A stretch of 64,000 nt of DNA from NCBI RefSeq assembly GCF_927312905.1, contig NZ_CAKMHQ010000029.1, positions 59,220 to 123,219 on the forward strand. Direction: 5' to 3'. The notes under the pieces are model-generated. The model was given only the letters and a program-made list of their open reading frames with translations, did not search any database and had not been told where the DNA came from. Positions 38,155 through 47,323 of the stretch are shown piece by piece. Origin of the DNA: Candidatus Nitrotoga sp. 1052 (GTDB taxonomy: Bacteria; Pseudomonadota; Gammaproteobacteria; Burkholderiales; Gallionellaceae). The translations under genes and the position numbers were made by a program. The stretch's first letter is position 1. Every line of letters begins with the position of its first letter.

Positions 38155-40689
38155 TTAATTAATTAAGTAGACTGGCAAATTCTCTTTAGTAGCTTCAACT
38201 ATATGAGTAGATTCTGCTGCTTTAACTGATTCAATTAAAGTAATAACATCTGATATAGAGCCAAGAGCTCGTGTTAATGGGCGGTAAATAGAGAAGCTGC
38301 CGTCTTTAAATAAAGAAATCTCGCGCGTCTCTGGATTTACTGCAACTAGCCGAACCCACTCATTTATATAAAATTCATAAGTTGCTGGTTGCTGATTAAT
38401 GGCTCCCAATACAATTTCAGGAAAGTGTTCAACAATAACAAGGAGACGAATAGGATCATGAACTTCAATCATTTGACTTGGGAGACCTGGTCTTAAGTCG
38501 CCATCACTGCCGTTAGCAACGCCAATAAGTCCCATAACATTATGTGGAAGTTTGGTTCCTGCACCCAGTTTGTAATTGTCAACACGTGAGAAAAAATATT
38601 CGAGATTGATACCCCCCATAACCGGGGCAATGGGTTTCATAACATTAAAAAGATATTTACCTTCAGGATCCAGCCTGTAATCGTAAGAACTCATCGACGA
38701 CCGCCTGTCTAGATAGATGTCCTTTGATAAATCTCGCCTGCCGACAAAACAACTTGCGTTGGTTGAATGGTTAAGTTCTTGTCGAGGTTCGAATAATGAA
38801 ACTGATCTCCTAAGAATTTCTTCATGAATTTTTTTGGCGCTCAAGTTAGTATCAATAGACACTAACCTTCTCGATCTTTCTTTTGAGTTTAAATCCAAAG
38901 CTTTGACAAAAACGGGTGTATTTTTTTTGTGGTTTGTCGAATTCACAGGAGAAAGTAAGTTCTCATCGAAATAAGTGATCTCATCACGCGTAGTATCATG
39001 AAGGGCACCTAGAAATTGTGTTTCTATAGGAATTACTAGCCCTCTTGAGCTCAACACTGCTCTAACTTCAGGGTGATTAGCCATAAAACAAAATACTCTT
39101 GCATTAACTGAACCAGGCCTACCTCCACAGGCTCCACAGTCATAAGCACAATAATGAGGGTTATTAATACTGGTTGCACCATGTCCAACAACATATACAA
39201 TTGATGCAAAATTTTTTACAAGTCCAATGCTTATTAAAATTGTTTCTACTCTTTGAACCATCTCTTCGATTGTAAATCCCACTTGTAAATCTTTTTCCCT
39301 ATGGTTCGTATTTTTGTTCTCAATAGTAAGGTTCGAAACCTTATCCATATGTGCAATCGGTGATGCCATGGCAGGCATCGCGGAAGGCCGGAAAATATTC
39401 AGCGCCAGTTTAAATCCTGACAGTAATCCCAATGTTTGAGTAATTAGCCAACCTCGAAAAAGAGAATGTGATAATTTAGAAAAATATGCTTCTTTTTTCC
39501 TCTTTTTTTTGGTTTCTGTTTCCTTAATTAAATATTTTGGTGTAACTGGTGCAGGACAACATTTTGTATAGAATTTTCCATGTTCAGGTTGAAAAAAGAA
39601 TTCGACGCCAAAGAATCCAGGTGTTGCAAAAGTTTCACATTCGGGGTCAATTCTTTCAAGGTAGCGACGGAAGGATAGTTCCCTGTCGTCGATACATGTG
39701 AATACTTGAAAACTTTTGTGGAATGGCGCTGATTCCTCCTTCTTTTTTTGCAATTGAATAGCGGCAAGCACTTGATCATAATAAGACCATTCAAAAGCAT
39801 CTTGCCAAATTGAAAGGACTTCATCCAACTCTGTTTCGGGAACCTCATCAAAAAGTTCTACAGGTCTGTTTTTTAAATTGCAGCCAATAGGCAACCAGTC
39901 TTCTTCAAATTGGAAGTCAAGTGCATCAATCTCTAGTAAGAGTTCAAAAAAAATTAAGTCATGAATTGATATTTTTTTTGGGTTCAATAGAGATTGCGGT
40001 TGATCCTCAATGGTGGACACCATACCCGACCAACCTTGATGAGCAAATTGCTGATCATATAAATATTGCTTGTAAAGTGATTCGTCACCAACAAGAATTT
40101 TTAACAAATCTTTAATCTTACAATTGCCCTTAAGGAGGAGTTCTTTAGCTCTTTTTCTTTTAAAGAAACTTGTAAAACTGCTTTCTTCAATTTCTCTTAT
40201 TGAAGAAAGAAAACCTTTATGCCCAACAGGGAAGCCCCATATTGAAATTCCCTGGTCGAGATAGCTGCAAAGAATCCTGAAAAGAAATGGATGGACAGAT
40301 AAATCAAGATCTATACGGTATTGTTTTTTCCAATTTAATCTTAATAAACCGATTCTTGATGAGATGGATGTGTCATATCTTTTACTGAGCACATTTTTCA
40401 TCCACTCATTTGCGTGCTCTAAACCTTTTTTCTCAGCAATAATTCTTTTTAGAATGTCTTCCCGGATACGTTTAGATATGTAGAGCAATCTATAATCTTC
40501 TAACTGAAGAGAGACAAAATAACCAAATATTTTGGATGCATGACGAATGCCATCATAGAATTGAAAATTCTGAAACGCATGTAAGGTATTGTGATGAATA
40601 AAATCTTTTAGCGGAGCCTGACTTGGCAAGAAGCGCTTCAATTCATGAAGTACTTCTTGTTCATTAAAAATAGAATTATTTGAATTCAT
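38155..40689 (-). CDS. dabA: DabA, carbonic-anhydrase-like subunit of the DAB carbon pump (DUF2309)
   Basis: An 844-residue DUF2309/UPF0753 protein. DabA couples with DabB to convert CO2 to bicarbonate in one direction, raising cytosolic inorganic carbon for carbon fixation. The four zinc-site/catalytic residues known from Halothiobacillus DabA have clear equivalents: Cys332 and Asp334 in FTCIDDRE, His503 in VVGHGATS and Cys518 in YCAYDCGACGG; spacing between His and Cys is the same 15 residues. The frame can be extended to a TTG at 40710, but ATG 40689 follows AGG at good distance. First gene of dabA-dabB-sulP; a long inverted repeat lies 17 bases upstream of its ATG. A/T-rich like dabB. Confidence 0.93.
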   Translation of the reverse strand: MNSNNSIFNEQEVLHELKRFLPSQAPLKDFIHHNTLHAFQNFQFYDGIRHASKIFGYFVSLQLEDYRLLYISKRIREDILKRIIAEKKGLEHANEWMKNVLSKRYDTSISSRIGLLRLNWKKQYRIDLDLSVHPFLFRILCSYLDQGISIWGFPVGHKGFLSSIREIEESSFTSFFKRKRAKELLLKGNCKIKDLLKILVGDESLYKQYLYDQQFAHQGWSGMVSTIEDQPQSLLNPKKISIHDLIFFELLLEIDALDFQFEEDWLPIGCNLKNRPVELFDEVPETELDEVLSIWQDAFEWSYYDQVLAAIQLQKKKEESAPFHKSFQVFTCIDDRELSFRRYLERIDPECETFATPGFFGVEFFFQPEHGKFYTKCCPAPVTPKYLIKETETKKKRKKEAYFSKLSHSLFRGWLITQTLGLLSGFKLALNIFRPSAMPAMASPIAHMDKVSNLTIENKNTNHREKDLQVGFTIEEMVQRVETILISIGLVKNFASIVYVVGHGATSINNPHYCAYDCGACGGRPGSVNARVFCFMANHPEVRAVLSSRGLVIPIETQFLGALHDTTRDEITYFDENLLSPVNSTNHKKNTPVFVKALDLNSKERSRRLVSIDTNLSAKKIHEEILRRSVSLFEPRQELNHSTNASCFVGRRDLSKDIYLDRRSSMSSYDYRLDPEGKYLFNVMKPIAPVMGGINLEYFFSRVDNYKLGAGTKLPHNVMGLIGVANGSDGDLRPGLPSQMIEVHDPIRLLVIVEHFPEIVLGAINQQPATYEFYINEWVRLVAVNPETREISLFKDGSFSIYRPLTRALGSISDVITLIESVKAAESTHIVEATKENLPVYLIN

Positions 40690-40705
40690 CAGCTGCCTGT
40701 TTAAC

Positions 40706-40743
40706 AACAATTTATATTTGCATAACAGCGAATATAAATTGTT
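40706..40743. promoter_or_regulatory. 16-bp inverted repeat between dabA and the LysR gene (likely operator)
   Basis: Arms 40706-40721 (AACAATTTATATTTGC) and 40728-40743 (GCGAATATAAATTGTT) match at 15 of 16 positions around the spacer ATAACA. It is in the 117-base divergent space between dabA and a LysR-family gene, where LysR regulators bind dyads to control both their own and the target gene. Its closeness to dabA (17 bases before the ATG) means it would lie in or at the very start of the dabA leader, which could imply repression. Confidence 0.65.
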
Positions 40744-40806
40744 AGCGTGGTATTAGACAAACGATTTTAATTGGACTTTAATATCGGTATATCCGATACT
40801 AGTTTT

Positions 40807-41667
40807 ATGGACATAGATCAGATTAGAACTTTTTTGGGTGTAGTCGCCAATAACAGCTTTTTTGAAGCTGCCAATAGACTGCATGTTACCCAATCAACTG
40901 TCAGCGCACGCATACAAAGACTGGAAGCCTATCTTGGCGTTACCCTATTTGTGCGTAATCGCTCCGGTGCAACATTAACACTCCCAGGACAACGTTTTTT
41001 TCGTCATGCGAAATCCTTTTTATTAACACTGGAACAAGCGCGGCATGATATTAGGTTGCCCACTCGCTTCCACGCCAGCATTACTGTAGGGGCCCGAATC
41101 GCCTTGTGGGAAGAGTTGCTGCCTCGGTGGGTTGGCTCATTGCGTACTCTAGCGCCGGATATTTCTATTCGTAGCGAAATTGGCTTTGAAGAAGATTTAA
41201 TTCGCGGGCTCATCGAAGGCAGAATGGATGTGAGCTTGATGTACACACCACAACAAAGCCCTGGCCTTCAGATTGAGTATTTATTCGATGAAACACTGGT
41301 GTTAGTGACCACCGACCCGGATAAGCCTTGGCCAAATGAAGATTACATCTATGTAGACTGGGGACCGGCATTTTACGAACTGCATAATAGCTATTACCCT
41401 GATATGGAACGCCCTCCCCAAGTTGTAAATATCGGCTGGCTCGGAGTACAGTTAATCATCAACAATGGCGGATCATGTTTTCTTCCTACACGCATAGCTG
41501 AACCTTTAATTCAGACTAAAAAATTGTTTCTTGTACCTGGCAGTACACAGTTTAGGTTACCCGCTTATATGGTGTTTCCACGAGATAGTGATTCCATTGT
41601 TTTACAACAGGTGCTGGAAAGCTTACGTTCATTAGCTATTATTGAGCGACAAAAAACTAAGAGTTGA
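40807..41667 (+). CDS. LysR-family regulator of the DAB locus
   Basis: A 286-residue LysR regulator. The N-terminal winged helix-turn-helix (1-60) contains AANRLHVTQSTVSARIQRLE; the effector-binding domain (about 90-285) follows. The frame could begin at TTG 40771, but ATG 40807 (MDIDQIRTFL) fits the family. It is divergent from dabA with a near-perfect dyad between them, so it most likely controls dabA-dabB-sulP in response to inorganic carbon. LysR genes beside DAB loci are known; whether it is CbbR-like in ligand choice cannot be seen. Confidence 0.9.
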   Translation: MDIDQIRTFLGVVANNSFFEAANRLHVTQSTVSARIQRLEAYLGVTLFVRNRSGATLTLPGQRFFRHAKSFLLTLEQARHDIRLPTRFHASITVGARIALWEELLPRWVGSLRTLAPDISIRSEIGFEEDLIRGLIEGRMDVSLMYTPQQSPGLQIEYLFDETLVLVTTDPDKPWPNEDYIYVDWGPAFYELHNSYYPDMERPPQVVNIGWLGVQLIINNGGSCFLPTRIAEPLIQTKKLFLVPGSTQFRLPAYMVFPRDSDSIVLQQVLESLRSLAIIERQKTKS

Positions 41668-41849
41668 ATTAAATTTGTATACCTGTACCAACTTAAATCT
41701 GAAGAAAGCGCACCGGCAATATACGCTGAAAATAGTATCAAACGGTTGTGCAACATAGGGTTGTGGCATAACAAATTGATCATTTTTTTCTTTTTACAAG
41801 GATCTTTTATCAGTTAGCATGATGTTCCTACATTAGAAATAACAATAAA

Positions 41850-42338
41850 ATGCCTCAAGAAGTATTGATTCGCTTTGCTGAAATTCGTGATGTTTTAGTT
41901 ATAACTAAATTTAATCGAGCCATGGCTCTCGAAACAGAACAGAAAGAATTAATACCGGAAGTAATATCAAAGGGCGTCGATAAACTTTTAAATAATCCCA
42001 ATCTTGGTTTTTATGTGGTTGCAGAACGTGACAATGAAGTTATTGGATCACTAATGGTAACTACGGAATGGAGCGATTGGCGAAATGGTATGTTTTGGTG
42101 GATTCAAAGCGTCTACATCGAGCCAAGTGAGCGCCGTAAAGGGATTTATACTGAGCTTTATAATTTTATTAGAGAGTCTGCGAATAATAATCCAAGTATT
42201 TGCGGGTTTCGCCTTTATGTGGAAAAAGAAAATATTCTTGCCCAAAATGCATATGAAGCTCTTGGCATGATGGAAACGGATTACCGGATATACGAAGAAC
42301 TGAAACCAGGAACTCGCTTCTGTATGGACGCGATATAA
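41850..42338 (+). CDS. GNAT-family N-acetyltransferase
   Basis: A 162-residue GNAT protein. The acetyl-CoA-binding motif A is visible as VYIEPSERRKGIYTEL, followed by motif B with GFRLYVEKENILAQNAYEALG. The N-terminal part begins IRFAEIRDVLVITKFNRAMA, typical of amino-acid- or small-amine-modifying GNATs. Substrate unknown. It stands alone between the LysR gene and the nitrite locus. Confidence 0.88.
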   Translation: MPQEVLIRFAEIRDVLVITKFNRAMALETEQKELIPEVISKGVDKLLNNPNLGFYVVAERDNEVIGSLMVTTEWSDWRNGMFWWIQSVYIEPSERRKGIYTELYNFIRESANNNPSICGFRLYVEKENILAQNAYEALGMMETDYRIYEELKPGTRFCMDAI

Positions 42339-42753
42339 AAAATCATTCCAGAATACGCGTTGATTATCAAGCAAGTACGATATCTTCGATCTGCACCAAC
42401 CCTACCACCGGCAACTCCCCCGCCAGATAACCCAGTAAATCCCCCAGCCATCGTGCCAACGGCACCACCGAACTGATACATCCGCGCCCCTCCCTTTCGC
42501 ATGTCCTGTAACTCTATTGCAAGTGCACCAATTACATGCACTTTCCAGTAGCGATGGCACTGACATCGTGCAGTTCAAGTTTAATTAATATTATATGTTA
42601 TATAAGTTATTGATTTAATTTAATAAGATTATGGCATCAATGTTGCTTATAACTAATCATCAAACCAATGAGCTGATTTAATTTTTAATTTGTGGATGTA
42701 GCGGGATGTTTTCTTCATATGCCAACAATATCCATCCAGGAATGGGAATAAAT
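42339..42753. other. Intergenic region before cobA, with a Gly-rich minus-strand frame
   Basis: 415 bases. The minus strand (GTG 42541 to about 42400) encodes a Gly-rich stretch, KGGARMYQFGGAVGTMAGG then FTGLSGGGVAGG, preceded by ELQDMR, faintly like a double-glycine-leader bacteriocin precursor; without a good ribosome site and with the frame running into the GNAT gene it is not called as a gene. The right part (42580-42700) is very A/T-rich and probably carries the cobA-nirBD promoter. Confidence 0.35.
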
Positions 42754-43506
42754 ATGAAAAATGCACAAGTATATTTGATAGGTGCAGGGCCAGGTAGCTT
42801 GGAGCTGCTGACTCTTGGTGCAGTACGCTCCATCGGACTGGCGGATGCCATTCTGATTGATGATTTAGTGAATCCTGATGTTCTGGGATTTGCCAAAGAC
42901 TGCGCGCAGATTATTCACGTGGGCAAACGCGGGGGATGTAACTCTACGCCACAAGCATTCATCCATAAGCAGATGATTTCACTGGCACGTGCAGGCAAGG
43001 TGGTAGCGCGCATCAAGGGCGGAGATCCTTTTATGTTCGGGCGCGGTGGTGAGGAGCTACAAGCTTTGCGGCAAGCTGGTATTTCGGTATCCGTTATCAG
43101 TGGCATTACCTCCGGCATGGCGGTTACGGCCGCGTTGAACATTCCGCTTACGCATAGAAACTACACCCATGGCGTAACGTTTGTAACGGGCCATACGCAA
43201 GGAAAAGAGGAACCGAATTGGCAGGCATTGGCGGCGACAGGCACCACTCTGGTTATATATATGGGAATGTCCAATTTAGGGCACATCGTGCAGCAACTGA
43301 TAGCGAATGGGTTATCGGCAGATATGCCCGCTGCCGCAATCCAGAACGGTACGCTGCCTAATCAACGGCAGGTAGTGACTACGCTGGGGCAACTTGAATC
43401 AATGGTAGTTGCCGAAAAAATGGCTAGCCCGGCGATTGTAGTTATTGGCGAGGTAGTGCAATTTGCCGAAATGACGAAACACGTTTCGCAGCGATTGGCC
43501 GCATAA
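42754..43506 (+). CDS. cobA: Uroporphyrinogen-III C-methyltransferase
   Basis: A 250-residue SUMT that makes precorrin-2 from uroporphyrinogen III, the first step towards siroheme. Family motifs: VYLIGAGPGSLELLTL at the N-terminus (SAM-binding), GDPFMFGRGGEE, and VISGITSGMAVTAALNIPLT. The frame opens at ATG 42706, but ATG 42754 sits behind AGGAATGGGA and starts at the family motif. It lies 25 bases before nirB, whose product needs siroheme, so the operon supplies cofactor and enzyme together. Confidence 0.94.
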   Translation: MKNAQVYLIGAGPGSLELLTLGAVRSIGLADAILIDDLVNPDVLGFAKDCAQIIHVGKRGGCNSTPQAFIHKQMISLARAGKVVARIKGGDPFMFGRGGEELQALRQAGISVSVISGITSGMAVTAALNIPLTHRNYTHGVTFVTGHTQGKEEPNWQALAATGTTLVIYMGMSNLGHIVQQLIANGLSADMPAAAIQNGTLPNQRQVVTTLGQLESMVVAEKMASPAIVVIGEVVQFAEMTKHVSQRLAA

Positions 43507-43531
43507 CAATTTTGTAATCAGGAGCGATGTC

Positions 43532-45955
43532 ATGAAAAAAATGAAGCTGGTTATGGTGGGTAACGGAATGGCGGGGGTACGGACTCTGGAAGAGTTATTG
43601 AAACTGACTCCCGATTTGTATGACATTACCGTATTTGGTGCCGAGCCCTATCCTAATTACAACCGCATCATGTTGTCACCGGTATTGGCGGGCGAACAAG
43701 GCATCCAGGACATTATTCTGAACGATATTGACTGGTATAAGCAAAACAACATCACCTTGCACCTGAACAAGAAGGTCGTGCGTATCACCCGAAAAAATAA
43801 GGTAGTGGTGGCTGAGGATGGCACAGAAGCCGAATATGACAGACTGTTGCTGGCGACCGGTTCTAGTTCCTTCATCTTGCCGGTTCCCGGTAAGGAATTG
43901 GCCGGTGTGATTGGCTACCGCGACATCCAGGACACCAACGCGATGATAGCCGCAGCGGAAAAATATAAACATGCGGTGGTCATCGGCGGTGGTCTGCTCG
44001 GGCTGGAAGCCGCCAATGGCTTGGCACTTAGAGGTATGGATGTCACCGTGGTGCATATCATGCCATGGCTGATGGAACGCCAACTGGATGAAAATTCAGC
44101 AAAAATGTTGCAATCCGCTTTGGAAGCCAAGGGTTTGAAATTCATGTTGGAGCAGCAGACTCAAGAGTTGGTAGACGATGGACATGGCCGCGTAAAGTCG
44201 ATTCGCTTCAAGGATGGCAGTGAGATCCCTGCCGACTTGGTGGTGATGGCGGTTGGCATCCGCCCGAATGTTGCGCTGGCAGAATCAGCCGGGATTTACT
44301 GTAATCGCGGCATTGTGGTGAGCGACACCATGCAAACATATGACCCCAGTATCTACGCAGTGGGTGAGTGCGTTTCACATCGCGGCATCGCTTACGGTTT
44401 GGTCGCCCCGCTATTCGACATGGCCAAGGTCTGCGCTAATCATCTGGCGCGCATGGGAATCGCATACTACCAAGGCTCGGTTACCTCCACCAAGCTCAAA
44501 GTCACTGGAGTAGATTTATTTTCAGCCGGTAATTTTACTGGCGGCAAAGAAACAAATGAGATCGTCATGCACGATGTCACCAGCGGGAGATACAAAAAAC
44601 TGGTACTGAACAACAATACGCTGATCGGCGCAGTGATGTATGGCGATACCAAGGATAGCTCGTGGTATTTCCAGATGATACGTGATGGTAAAAATGTCGC
44701 CGAAATCCGTGACCAATTAATATTCGGCCAATCCCATCTAGGCAATGCCGGCTCTCAAGGGCAAAACCTTGCGGCCACCATGACAAACGCGATGGAAGTC
44801 TGCGGCTGCAATGGAGTGTGCAAAGGGACGATCGTCAAGGCCATCAAGGAACAAGGGCTGTTCACGCTGGAGGATGTACGCAAGCACACCAAGGCGTCTG
44901 CTTCCTGTGGTTCATGTACCGGTCTGGTCGAACAAATTCTCGCCTCCACTGTCGGGGGGGCTTATGCGCCACAAGCTACGACTGTGAAGCCTTTATGTGA
45001 CTGCACTACTCACAGTCATGAAGAAGTACGCAAAGCAATCCGCGAGGAGAAGTTGATTTCGATCTCGCAAGCCATGATATTCCTTAACTGGAACACTACA
45101 AATGGGTGTGCCAAGTGCAGGCCGGCATTGAACTATTATCTGCTATGCGCTTGGCCGCATGAAGCAAAAGACGATCCACAATCACGCTACATCAATGAGC
45201 GCGCCAACGCCAATATACAAAAGGACGGCACATTCTCGGTAGTGCCGCGCATGTACGGCGGCATCACCACTCCGCAGCAACTGCGCCGCATAGCTGATGT
45301 AGCAGAAAAATACAACGTCCCGACGGTTAAGGTGACTGGGGGGCAACGCATCGATTTACTCGGCGTGCAAAAAACAGACTTGCCGAAGGTGTGGGCGGAT
45401 CTGGACATGCCATCAGGCTACGCCTATGGAAAAGCCTTGCGCACGGTCAAAACCTGTGTGGGCAGCGAGTGGTGCCGTTTCGGTGTGCAAGACTCGACGC
45501 AGATGGGTATCGACATCGAGCGCGCGTTTGACCATATGTGGATGCCGCACAAATTCAAGGTTGCCGTGTCTGGCTGCCCGCGTAACTGTGCGGAATCAGG
45601 CATTAAAGATGTGGGCATTATCGGCGTGGAATCAGGTTGGGAAATCTATGTGGCGGGTAACGGCGGAATCAAGACAGTGGTCGCGCAATTTCTGGTGAAG
45701 GTAAAGACTCACGATGAAGTGATGGAGTACACCGGCGCATTCGCCCAGCTTTATCGCGAAGAAGCATATTACCTGGACCGCACAGTGCATTACGTCGAAC
45801 GGGTTGGTCTGGACCATGTCAAGAAACACGTGGTAGAGAATGCAGCCAATCGCAAAGCTTTATACGCGAGATTGCTATATGCGCTGCAAGGTGCAACAAA
45901 CCCATGGGCCAAAGAAAACATCAATGCGCGTGAATTCGAATCGCTGGCAATTTAA
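43532..45955 (+). CDS. nirB: Assimilatory nitrite reductase [NAD(P)H], large subunit
   Basis: An 807-residue NirB reducing nitrite to ammonium with NAD(P)H in the cytoplasm. Domains: FAD/NAD-binding reductase (1-410; MVGNGMAGVRTLEELL and VVIGGGLLGLEAANGLALRG), BFD-like [2Fe-2S] domain (about 420-480; VCGCNGVCKG and CGSCTGLV), a ferredoxin-like half domain, and a C-terminal siroheme/[4Fe-4S] domain with the ligands TCVGSEWCRFG and SGCPRNCAESG. A clear AGGAG precedes ATG 43532. Part of cobA-nirB-nirD-FNT. Confidence 0.97.
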   Translation: MKKMKLVMVGNGMAGVRTLEELLKLTPDLYDITVFGAEPYPNYNRIMLSPVLAGEQGIQDIILNDIDWYKQNNITLHLNKKVVRITRKNKVVVAEDGTEAEYDRLLLATGSSSFILPVPGKELAGVIGYRDIQDTNAMIAAAEKYKHAVVIGGGLLGLEAANGLALRGMDVTVVHIMPWLMERQLDENSAKMLQSALEAKGLKFMLEQQTQELVDDGHGRVKSIRFKDGSEIPADLVVMAVGIRPNVALAESAGIYCNRGIVVSDTMQTYDPSIYAVGECVSHRGIAYGLVAPLFDMAKVCANHLARMGIAYYQGSVTSTKLKVTGVDLFSAGNFTGGKETNEIVMHDVTSGRYKKLVLNNNTLIGAVMYGDTKDSSWYFQMIRDGKNVAEIRDQLIFGQSHLGNAGSQGQNLAATMTNAMEVCGCNGVCKGTIVKAIKEQGLFTLEDVRKHTKASASCGSCTGLVEQILASTVGGAYAPQATTVKPLCDCTTHSHEEVRKAIREEKLISISQAMIFLNWNTTNGCAKCRPALNYYLLCAWPHEAKDDPQSRYINERANANIQKDGTFSVVPRMYGGITTPQQLRRIADVAEKYNVPTVKVTGGQRIDLLGVQKTDLPKVWADLDMPSGYAYGKALRTVKTCVGSEWCRFGVQDSTQMGIDIERAFDHMWMPHKFKVAVSGCPRNCAESGIKDVGIIGVESGWEIYVAGNGGIKTVVAQFLVKVKTHDEVMEYTGAFAQLYREEAYYLDRTVHYVERVGLDHVKKHVVENAANRKALYARLLYALQGATNPWAKENINAREFESLAI

Positions 45956-45968
45956 AAAGGGGCAAAGC

Positions 45969-46280
45969 ATGAACACTTGGCATGAAGTCACAACTTTAGA
46001 AGAAATACCACCTCTGGGCGCGCGCGTAGTTACGACAAAACAGGGGGACATCGCACTGTTCCGCACTGCAGAGGGAGAGGTGTTTGCGTTGCTCGATCGG
46101 TGCCCGCATAAGGGAGGCCACCTGTCACAAGGCATCGTATTTGGGAAGAAAGTAGCCTGTCCGCTGCATGGCTGGAATATCTGCCTGGATGACGGCAAAG
46201 CAGTGGCGCCGGACGTGGGGTGCACGCGCTCTTATCCGGTCAAGGTAGAAAATAATGTGGTGTATTTATCGCTTGCATAA
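45969..46280 (+). CDS. nirD: Nitrite reductase small subunit with intact Rieske motif
   Basis: A 103-residue NirD. ATG 45969 (MNTWHEVTTL) follows GGGGCAAAGC; a longer frame from 45840 overlaps nirB and is not family-like. Unlike E. coli NirD it has complete Rieske ligands, CPHKGG and CPLHGW, spaced C-x-H-x16-C-x2-H, so it should bind a [2Fe-2S] cluster and may pass electrons to NirB. It lies 13 bases behind nirB. Confidence 0.94.
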   Translation: MNTWHEVTTLEEIPPLGARVVTTKQGDIALFRTAEGEVFALLDRCPHKGGHLSQGIVFGKKVACPLHGWNICLDDGKAVAPDVGCTRSYPVKVENNVVYLSLA

Positions 46281-46330
46281 GATTACAGAATTACCCGAAG
46301 GTTAATTTCATAACGATAAAGGTGATGAAA

Positions 46331-47143
46331 ATGGATTACGTACAACCTATCAAGTTAATAGCGCAACTTGTTGTTGTCGGCGAGAAAAAAGCATCTCTCA
46401 GTGTTCGGGATATGCTGCTTCGAGGTTTCCTTTCGGGGGTACTGCTGGGTTTTGCGACTGCACTTGCGTTCAGAGTATCAGATGGATTTACGGGAGGCGC
46501 GGCTGCACTGGTGATGGGGATTATTTTCCCCGTCGGCTTCGTGATGATCGTACTACTCGGATTGGAATTGGTCACGGGCAGCTTTGCGCTGTTACCGATG
46601 AGTGTCGCTGACGGAAAAATAAGTTGCAGGGAGATGTTGCGAAATTGGTGCTGGGTTTTTCTAGGGAACTTGCTGGGTAGCCTGTTTTTTGGTGGGTTGC
46701 TGGCATTGGCACTGACTGGAACTTCGCCTGCCCCGGGTGGCCGATTAGCAGAAAAAATTATTGCAGTTGCTCAGGCTAAAACGCTTGCTTACCAGCATAC
46801 AGGTTCAATTGGCTGGCTCGCTGCCTTTATAAATGGCATCCTCTGCAATTGGATGGTGACTTTAGGCGTGGTTTTGGGTTTGATCTCCACTTCAACCATT
46901 GGAAAAATCATCGCTCCCTGGCTGCCGATCATGACATTTTTTGCGCTAGGGTTTGAGCACTGTGTCGTCAATATGTTCGTAATACCTACCGCGATGCTAT
47001 TGGGTGCCGACATCAGTATTTATCAATGGTTGTTCTGGAATCAAGTTCCGGTCACGCTGGGCAACTTAATTGGAGGTTCGATTTTTACCGGCATGCTCTT
47101 GTATGCTACTTATGGCAGAATGAATAAACATGCTCAATTGTAG
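46331..47143 (+). CDS. Formate/nitrite transporter family channel
   Basis: A 270-residue FNT channel with six membrane helices. Family motifs: RGFLSGVLLGFATALAFRVS near the N-terminus and GFEHCVVNMFVIPTAMLLG near the fifth helix, with the pore-lining His (GFEHCVVNM). Being behind nirBD it most likely imports nitrite (NirC-like). Possible starts are GTG 46322, ATG 46325 and ATG 46331; AAAGG at 46318-46322 best fits ATG 46331. Confidence 0.9.
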   Translation: MDYVQPIKLIAQLVVVGEKKASLSVRDMLLRGFLSGVLLGFATALAFRVSDGFTGGAAALVMGIIFPVGFVMIVLLGLELVTGSFALLPMSVADGKISCREMLRNWCWVFLGNLLGSLFFGGLLALALTGTSPAPGGRLAEKIIAVAQAKTLAYQHTGSIGWLAAFINGILCNWMVTLGVVLGLISTSTIGKIIAPWLPIMTFFALGFEHCVVNMFVIPTAMLLGADISIYQWLFWNQVPVTLGNLIGGSIFTGMLLYATYGRMNKHAQL

Positions 47144-47163
47144 GGCAATGTGATGTGTTAATT

Positions 47164-47190
47164 TGACGGTTGTCGGAATGGTAGCCGTCA
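47164..47190. terminator. Hairpin downstream of the FNT channel gene
   Basis: TGACGG (47164-47169) and CCGTCA (47185-47190) pair around a 15-base interior, 20 bases beyond the channel gene stop. No strong U-run follows, so this is a tentative transcript end of the nitrite operon. Confidence 0.35.
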
Positions 47191-47218
47191 CAATAGTAAA
47201 TTCACAAAGAATATTTTT

Positions 47219-47237
47219 TACTGCAAATTTTGCAGTA
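47219..47237. terminator. Perfect 8-bp hairpin before ntrB
   Basis: TACTGCAA and TTGCAGTA pair perfectly around ATT, with T-runs on both sides (TTTTTT before, TTTATT after). It looks like a bidirectional terminator for the nitrite operon, or alternatively a regulator site for ntrB. Confidence 0.45.
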
Positions 47238-47323
47238 TTTATTAAAAGCTGATCCGGTAAAACCATTGCGTATAGTTGTCGTCTAATTTGTATTTGGGTT
47301 TGTGATAGATTTATTAATAAACC

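Noticed and set aside
42555..42572. TGGCAC followed by TGC, like a sigma54 promoter upstream of cobA
   Set aside because: The GG and GC are 14 bases apart instead of the required 12, so it does not fit the -24/-12 spacing.
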